Shown here one piece after another: positions 5,239-8,249 of a stretch of DNA of 8,249 bases. Made by a program: the position numbers and the translations under genes. The first letter of the stretch is position 1. Each line of letters starts with the position of its first letter. The notes below the pieces were generated by a model that was given only the letters and a program-made list of their open reading frames with translations, did no database searches and was not told the origin of the DNA. This stretch comes from an uncultured Eubacteriales bacterium (GTDB lineage: Bacteria; Bacillota; Clostridia; Oscillospirales; Acutalibacteraceae), in the NCBI GenBank assembly GCA_934444695.1, contig CAKSDF010000087.1, positions 1-8,249 of the forward strand, in the 5' to 3' direction.

Positions 5239-6468
5239 TTATTTTGCTTTCGAGAGCAGGTCGACTGCCTTTTGCGCCACCTCTCTCGAGCCGAGAGCCG
5301 AGAAGCGGATGTAACCCTCTCCGCACTGTCCGAAGCCTTCGCCGGGGGTGGTCACGATGGCATATGTCTTTAAAAGATAGTCGAAAAATTCCCAGCTGCC
5401 CATTCCGTCGGGTGTCTTTGCCCATACATAGGGGGAGTGCTCTCCGCCGAAAGCGGTGTATCCTGCGGCAGTCAGTCCTTTTTTGATAAGGGCGGCATTG
5501 TCGAGATAATATTTGATATTTTCTTTTATCTGCTTTTTGCCTTCTTCGGAATAAACCGCCTCTGCCGCACGCTGGATAACATAGGGAACACCGTTGAATT
5601 TTGTGCCCTGTCTGCGTCCCCAGAGGTTTTTAAGCGCAACTTTGTTTCCATCCTTATCGGTTCCGCAAACTTCACTGGGAACAACGGTAAATCCGCATCT
5701 TGTTCCGGTGAATCCTGCGGTTTTGGAAAAGCTGCGGAATTCGATGGCGCATTTCTTTGCCCCTTCGATCTCAAAAATGCTGTGGGGGATGGCGTCGTCG
5801 GTTATAAAGGCTTCATATGCCGCGTCGAAAAGAATTATTGCATCCTCTTTAATGGCATAATCCACCCATGCTTTAAGCTGCTCTTTGGTAGCGGCCGAGC
5901 CGGTGGGGTTGTTGGGAGAACAGAGATAAACAATGTCGGCGTGGGTGCTCGGAGGGCAGGGGGTAAATCCATTCTGCTCGGTGCAGGGGAGATACACTAT
6001 CTTTGAAAATCTTCCGTCCTCGCCTGCGTCGCCCGAGCGGCCGCCCATAACGTTTGTGTCCACATAAACGGGATAAACGGGATCGCCCACGGCAACGATG
6101 TTATCGACGCCGAAAATGTCGCCGATGTTGCCGCAGTCGCTCTTTGCGCCGTCGCTTATAAATATTTCGTCGGCCGAGATGTCGACCCCTCTCGCCTGAA
6201 AATCGTTTTTGGCAATGGTCTCTCTCAGAAAATCATATCCGAACTCGGGGCCGTATCCACGGAATGTTTCGGCATTTCCCATTTCGGCCGAGGCCTTTTC
6301 GAGGGCTTCAACCACCGCGGGAACGAGGGGACGGGTAACGTCGCCTATACCGAGGCGCAGTACCTCACGGTCGGGATTTTCCTTTTTAAAATTTTCGACC
6401 CTTCGGGCAATTTCCGAAAAGAGGTATCCGCCCTTGAGCTTTAAAAAATTGTCGTTTATTCTGGCCAT
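5239..6468 (-). CDS. dapL: LL-diaminopimelate aminotransferase
   Basis: This 409-aa cytosolic fold-type I PLP aminotransferase matches the usual DapL length. It makes LL-2,6-diaminopimelate from tetrahydrodipicolinate and glutamate in one step, bypassing the succinylase and acetylase routes. The opening MARINDNFLKLKGGYLFSEI is characteristic of DapL. LRLGIGDVTRPL (37-48), GYGPEFGYDFLR (71-82) and SDGAKSDCGNI (105-115) form the substrate and cofactor pocket. SPNNPTG (184-190), FDAAYEAF (214-221) and SFSKTAGFTGTRCGF (246-260) give N187, D215, Y218 and the Schiff-base K249. R388 in YIRFSALG should bind the substrate carboxylate. The ATG is preceded by AAGGTG (6483-6478). The first 13 nt overlap the end of dapF, so the two are translated as a coupled pair and encode consecutive steps. 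The assignment is very secure. Confidence 0.97.
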   Translation of the reverse strand: MARINDNFLKLKGGYLFSEIARRVENFKKENPDREVLRLGIGDVTRPLVPAVVEALEKASAEMGNAETFRGYGPEFGYDFLRETIAKNDFQARGVDISADEIFISDGAKSDCGNIGDIFGVDNIVAVGDPVYPVYVDTNVMGGRSGDAGEDGRFSKIVYLPCTEQNGFTPCPPSTHADIVYLCSPNNPTGSAATKEQLKAWVDYAIKEDAIILFDAAYEAFITDDAIPHSIFEIEGAKKCAIEFRSFSKTAGFTGTRCGFTVVPSEVCGTDKDGNKVALKNLWGRRQGTKFNGVPYVIQRAAEAVYSEEGKKQIKENIKYYLDNAALIKKGLTAAGYTAFGGEHSPYVWAKTPDGMGSWEFFDYLLKTYAIVTTPGEGFGQCGEGYIRFSALGSREVAQKAVDLLSKAK

Positions 6469-7301
6469 TTATATTCACCTTCAAAAACAAATTCGGCGGG
6501 GCCGGTCATTTTAACCGATCCCTCTCCGTTCCATTCGATAATAAGCTCGCCGCCAAGCAGTCTGACAACCGAGCGGTCGCCTGTAAGGCCGTTGAGCCTT
6601 GCGGCTACATGAGTGGCGCAGGTGCCTGTTCCGCAGGCAAGTGTCTCACCGGTGCCCCGTTCGTATACCCGCATTTCGAGAAGTCCCGGCTCGATAACCT
6701 TGGCAAACTCGGCGTTGACCCTGCTGGGGAAGGCAGGATGGCTTTCAAATTTAGAGCCGATACCGTCGATGTCGAAGGTTTTAAGGTCGGTATCCTTGTC
6801 TAAAAAGACGACACTGTGGGGGTTGCCCATTGAAACGCAGGTGGTTTTGTAGGTAACGCCGTCCACATCGATAGGCTCGGCCACAACGGGGTTTTTGTCG
6901 AAAACCGTGGGAATATCGAGCCCGTTTAAAATGGGAGCGCCCATATCCACCGTAATGAGCTTGGTCTCACCGTTTTCCCGATGGAATTTAAGGTATTTAA
7001 TGCCGGCACCGGTTTCGACCGAGATCTCGTCCTTGTCGGTCAGTCCCTTGTCGCGGACATATTTTCCCACGCAGCGAATGCCGTTTCCGCACATTTCGGA
7101 AATAGATCCGTCGGCGTTGTACATAACCATTTTGAAGTCGGCAATGTCGGAAGAGCAGATGAGAATAAGGCCGTCCGAGCCGACGCCGAAATGACGGTCG
7201 GAAATTTTGACCGCAAGCTTTTCGGCATTTTCGGGGACGCCTTTAAGGCAGTTGACATAGACATAATCGTTGCCCAGTCCCTGCATTTTGGTAAATTTCA
7301 T
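6456..7301 (-). CDS. dapF: Diaminopimelate epimerase
   Basis: This 281-aa cofactor-independent epimerase converts LL-diaminopimelate, the product of DapL, into meso-diaminopimelate for lysine and peptidoglycan cross-links. MKFTKMQGLGNDYVYVN (1-17) is the classic start. DRHFGVGSDGLIL (35-47), NADGSISEMCGNGIRC (62-77) and the second half GTGETLACGTGTCA (216-229) are all present. The two catalytic cysteines are C71 and C223, one in each half of the two-fold domain repeat. The length is normal (about 275-285). AAGGA (7315-7311) lies 9 nt before the ATG. It starts 68 nt after asnA and its TAA lies 13 nt inside dapL. No missing residues are seen. Confidence 0.97.
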   Translation of the reverse strand: MKFTKMQGLGNDYVYVNCLKGVPENAEKLAVKISDRHFGVGSDGLILICSSDIADFKMVMYNADGSISEMCGNGIRCVGKYVRDKGLTDKDEISVETGAGIKYLKFHRENGETKLITVDMGAPILNGLDIPTVFDKNPVVAEPIDVDGVTYKTTCVSMGNPHSVVFLDKDTDLKTFDIDGIGSKFESHPAFPSRVNAEFAKVIEPGLLEMRVYERGTGETLACGTGTCATHVAARLNGLTGDRSVVRLLGGELIIEWNGEGSVKMTGPAEFVFEGEYKWPE

Positions 7302-7320
7302 ATAAATCAGTCCTTAGAAT

Positions 7321-7349
7321 GTCGGGCAGGTAACACACTCCCGCCCGAC
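7321..7349 (-). promoter_or_regulatory. Stable hairpin just upstream of the dapF ribosome binding site
   Basis: In the minus-strand RNA, GUCGGGCGGG (7349-7340) pairs with CCUGCCCGAC (7330-7321) over 10 bp, including one G-U, around a 9-nt loop. It ends 5 nt before the dapF AAGGA. No U tract follows, so it is not a typical terminator. It could be an mRNA processing or stability element between asnA and dapF. On the + strand the same stem has an A-C mismatch, which favours function in the minus-strand transcript. Confidence 0.6.
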
Positions 7350-7359
7350 GATTGCTTAG
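7349..7359 (-). repeat. Intergenic motif copy 3 (CTAAGCAATCG on the - strand)
   Basis: This 11-bp copy is identical to the one at 2428-2438. It lies 10 nt after the asnA stop codon, immediately before the hairpin upstream of dapF and sharing one base with it. Confidence 0.5.
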
Positions 7360-7369
7360 ATAAAGGTGT

Positions 7370-8249
7370 TTAGAGCAGATCGATACCGCCGGCCTTGCAT
7401 TTTTCCACCATATCCTCTGGCCAGGAGGATACCTGTACCTCGCCGATGTGGGCCTTTTTAAGGAAGAACATACAAAGTCTCGATTGGCCGATTCCGCCGC
7501 CTACGGTGTAGGGAAGCTTTCCCTCAAGCAGGCTCTTTTGGAAGGGAAGCTCGGCACGCTCGCTGCATCCACGCTCCTCAAGCTGGGAAAGCAGGGCCTT
7601 TTCGTCCACTCTTATGCCCATAGAGGAAATTTCAAAGGCTATTCCGAGAGGCTCATACCACACAAGTATGTCGCCGTTAAGCTTCCAGTCGTCGTAATCT
7701 GGGGCGCGGCCGTCGTGAATTTTTCCCGATGCCATTTTTCCGCCGATCTCGCCGAGAAATACCGCTCCGTACTGCTTGCAGACGGCGTTTTCTCTTTCTT
7801 TCGGGGAAAGATCGGGATATTTGTCCTCAAGCTCCTGAGTGGTGACAAAATGTATCTCCTCGGGGAGCACGGGGGTTATCTCGGGATAAAGGCCGAAAAT
7901 GTATATCTCGGTGGCCTTTAAAACCTCGTAAATGCTTTTGACCGTTTCAAAAAGGGCATCCTTGGTGCGGTTTTCGTGCTCGATGACCTTTTCCCAGTCC
8001 CACTGATCGACATAAAGGGAATGGAGGTTGTCGGTTTCCTCGTCACGGCGGATGGCGTTCATATCGGTGTAAAGACCCTCTCCAGCCTCATAATTATAGC
8101 GGCCGAGAGCCCATCTCTTCCACTTTGCAAGGGAATGCACTATCTCCATAATCTCGCCGGTCTCGCCCACGTCAAAAGAAACGGGGCGCTCGGTGCCGTT
8201 GAGGTTATCGTTAAGGCCGGAATCCTTTCTGACAAAAAGGGGAGCCGAC
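7370..8249 (-). CDS. asnA: Aspartate--ammonia ligase (5' end outside window)
   Basis: About 292 residues are visible; the frame runs off the right edge, so roughly the first 40 residues of this approximately 330-aa enzyme are missing. AsnA makes asparagine from aspartate, ammonia and ATP, and has a class II aminoacyl-tRNA synthetase-like fold. Diagnostic segments in order are DNLNGTERPVSFDV, VHSLAKWKRWALGRY, GEGLYTDMNAIRRDE, HSLYVDQWDWE, GAVFLGEIGGK, RAPDYDDWKLNGDILVWYEP, SSMGIRVDE and GGGIGQSRLCMFFL. All match E. coli AsnA as I recall it, including the ATP-binding GGGIGQSR near the end. The upstream sequence up to 8248 continues to match AsnA, so the in-frame GTG at 8168-8170 is an internal valine, not the start. 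It heads the asnA-dapF-dapL-metY run and draws on the same aspartate pool. Confidence 0.96.
   Translation of the reverse strand, partial: SAPLFVRKDSGLNDNLNGTERPVSFDVGETGEIMEIVHSLAKWKRWALGRYNYEAGEGLYTDMNAIRRDEETDNLHSLYVDQWDWEKVIEHENRTKDALFETVKSIYEVLKATEIYIFGLYPEITPVLPEEIHFVTTQELEDKYPDLSPKERENAVCKQYGAVFLGEIGGKMASGKIHDGRAPDYDDWKLNGDILVWYEPLGIAFEISSMGIRVDEKALLSQLEERGCSERAELPFQKSLLEGKLPYTVGGGIGQSRLCMFFLKKAHIGEVQVSSWPEDMVEKCKAGGIDLL

Noticed and set aside
5099..5425. In-frame N-terminal extension of metY to 5425.
   Set aside because: It runs through the dapL 3' end in another frame, has low-complexity Arg-rich composition, and the ATG at 5098 has a proper AAGGAG site and begins the conserved family sequence.
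7448..7921. Plus-strand open frame of 157 codons opposite asnA.
   Set aside because: The asnA frame on the other strand is unambiguous and this frame shows no family motif or start signal.
8168..8170. GTG as the start of asnA.
   Set aside because: The frame continues upstream to the window edge with sequence that matches the AsnA N-terminal half, so this codon is internal.

Overview
The window looks like a chromosomal piece of an anaerobic, fermentative Firmicute, most likely a member of the Clostridia. The grounds are a group B-type [FeFe] hydrogenase, the acetylase-free diaminopimelate route (DapL), AsnA-type asparagine synthetase, an orphan ECF transporter S component, strong AAGGAGG-like ribosome binding sites, and roughly balanced base composition. 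No phage, transposon, tRNA, rRNA or CRISPR is visible.

Left part, + strand (1-2221). The window opens in the C-terminal part of a probable SpoIIE-type PP2C phosphatase. After a 91-nt gap filled by five imperfect 12-14 nt tandem repeats comes a complete 473-aa ferredoxin-like [FeFe] hydrogenase, which ends in a clear intrinsic terminator. A 59-aa glycine-rich membrane-type small protein follows. It converges on the minus-strand genes through a hairpin that can terminate in both directions (about 2303-2361).

Right part, - strand (8249 down to 2459). In transcription order this holds asnA (5' end outside the window), dapF, dapL, a metY-like O-acetylhomoserine sulfhydrylase, an ECF-transporter S component, and a UPF0340/YwlG-family protein. 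dapF and dapL overlap by 13 nt, and the S component overlaps the UPF0340 gene by about 8 nt, so both pairs are probably translationally coupled. The first four genes all belong to aspartate-family nitrogen and sulfur metabolism: asparagine, meso-diaminopimelate for lysine and peptidoglycan, and homocysteine/methionine. The S component and UPF0340 form a separate pair with their own long leader.

The most interesting non-coding signal is that leader, in the 260-nt gap between metY and the S-component gene. In the minus-strand sense it contains a 17-bp palindrome, a 12-bp long-range stem closing a 75-nt domain with mutually exclusive internal helices, and a nearly fully paired 51-nt hairpin that stops just before the ribosome binding site. 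This layout resembles a riboswitch or other cis-regulatory RNA, and I could not match it to a class I know. A 10-bp motif, CGATTGCTTA, recurs in the same orientation in three separate intergenic gaps.
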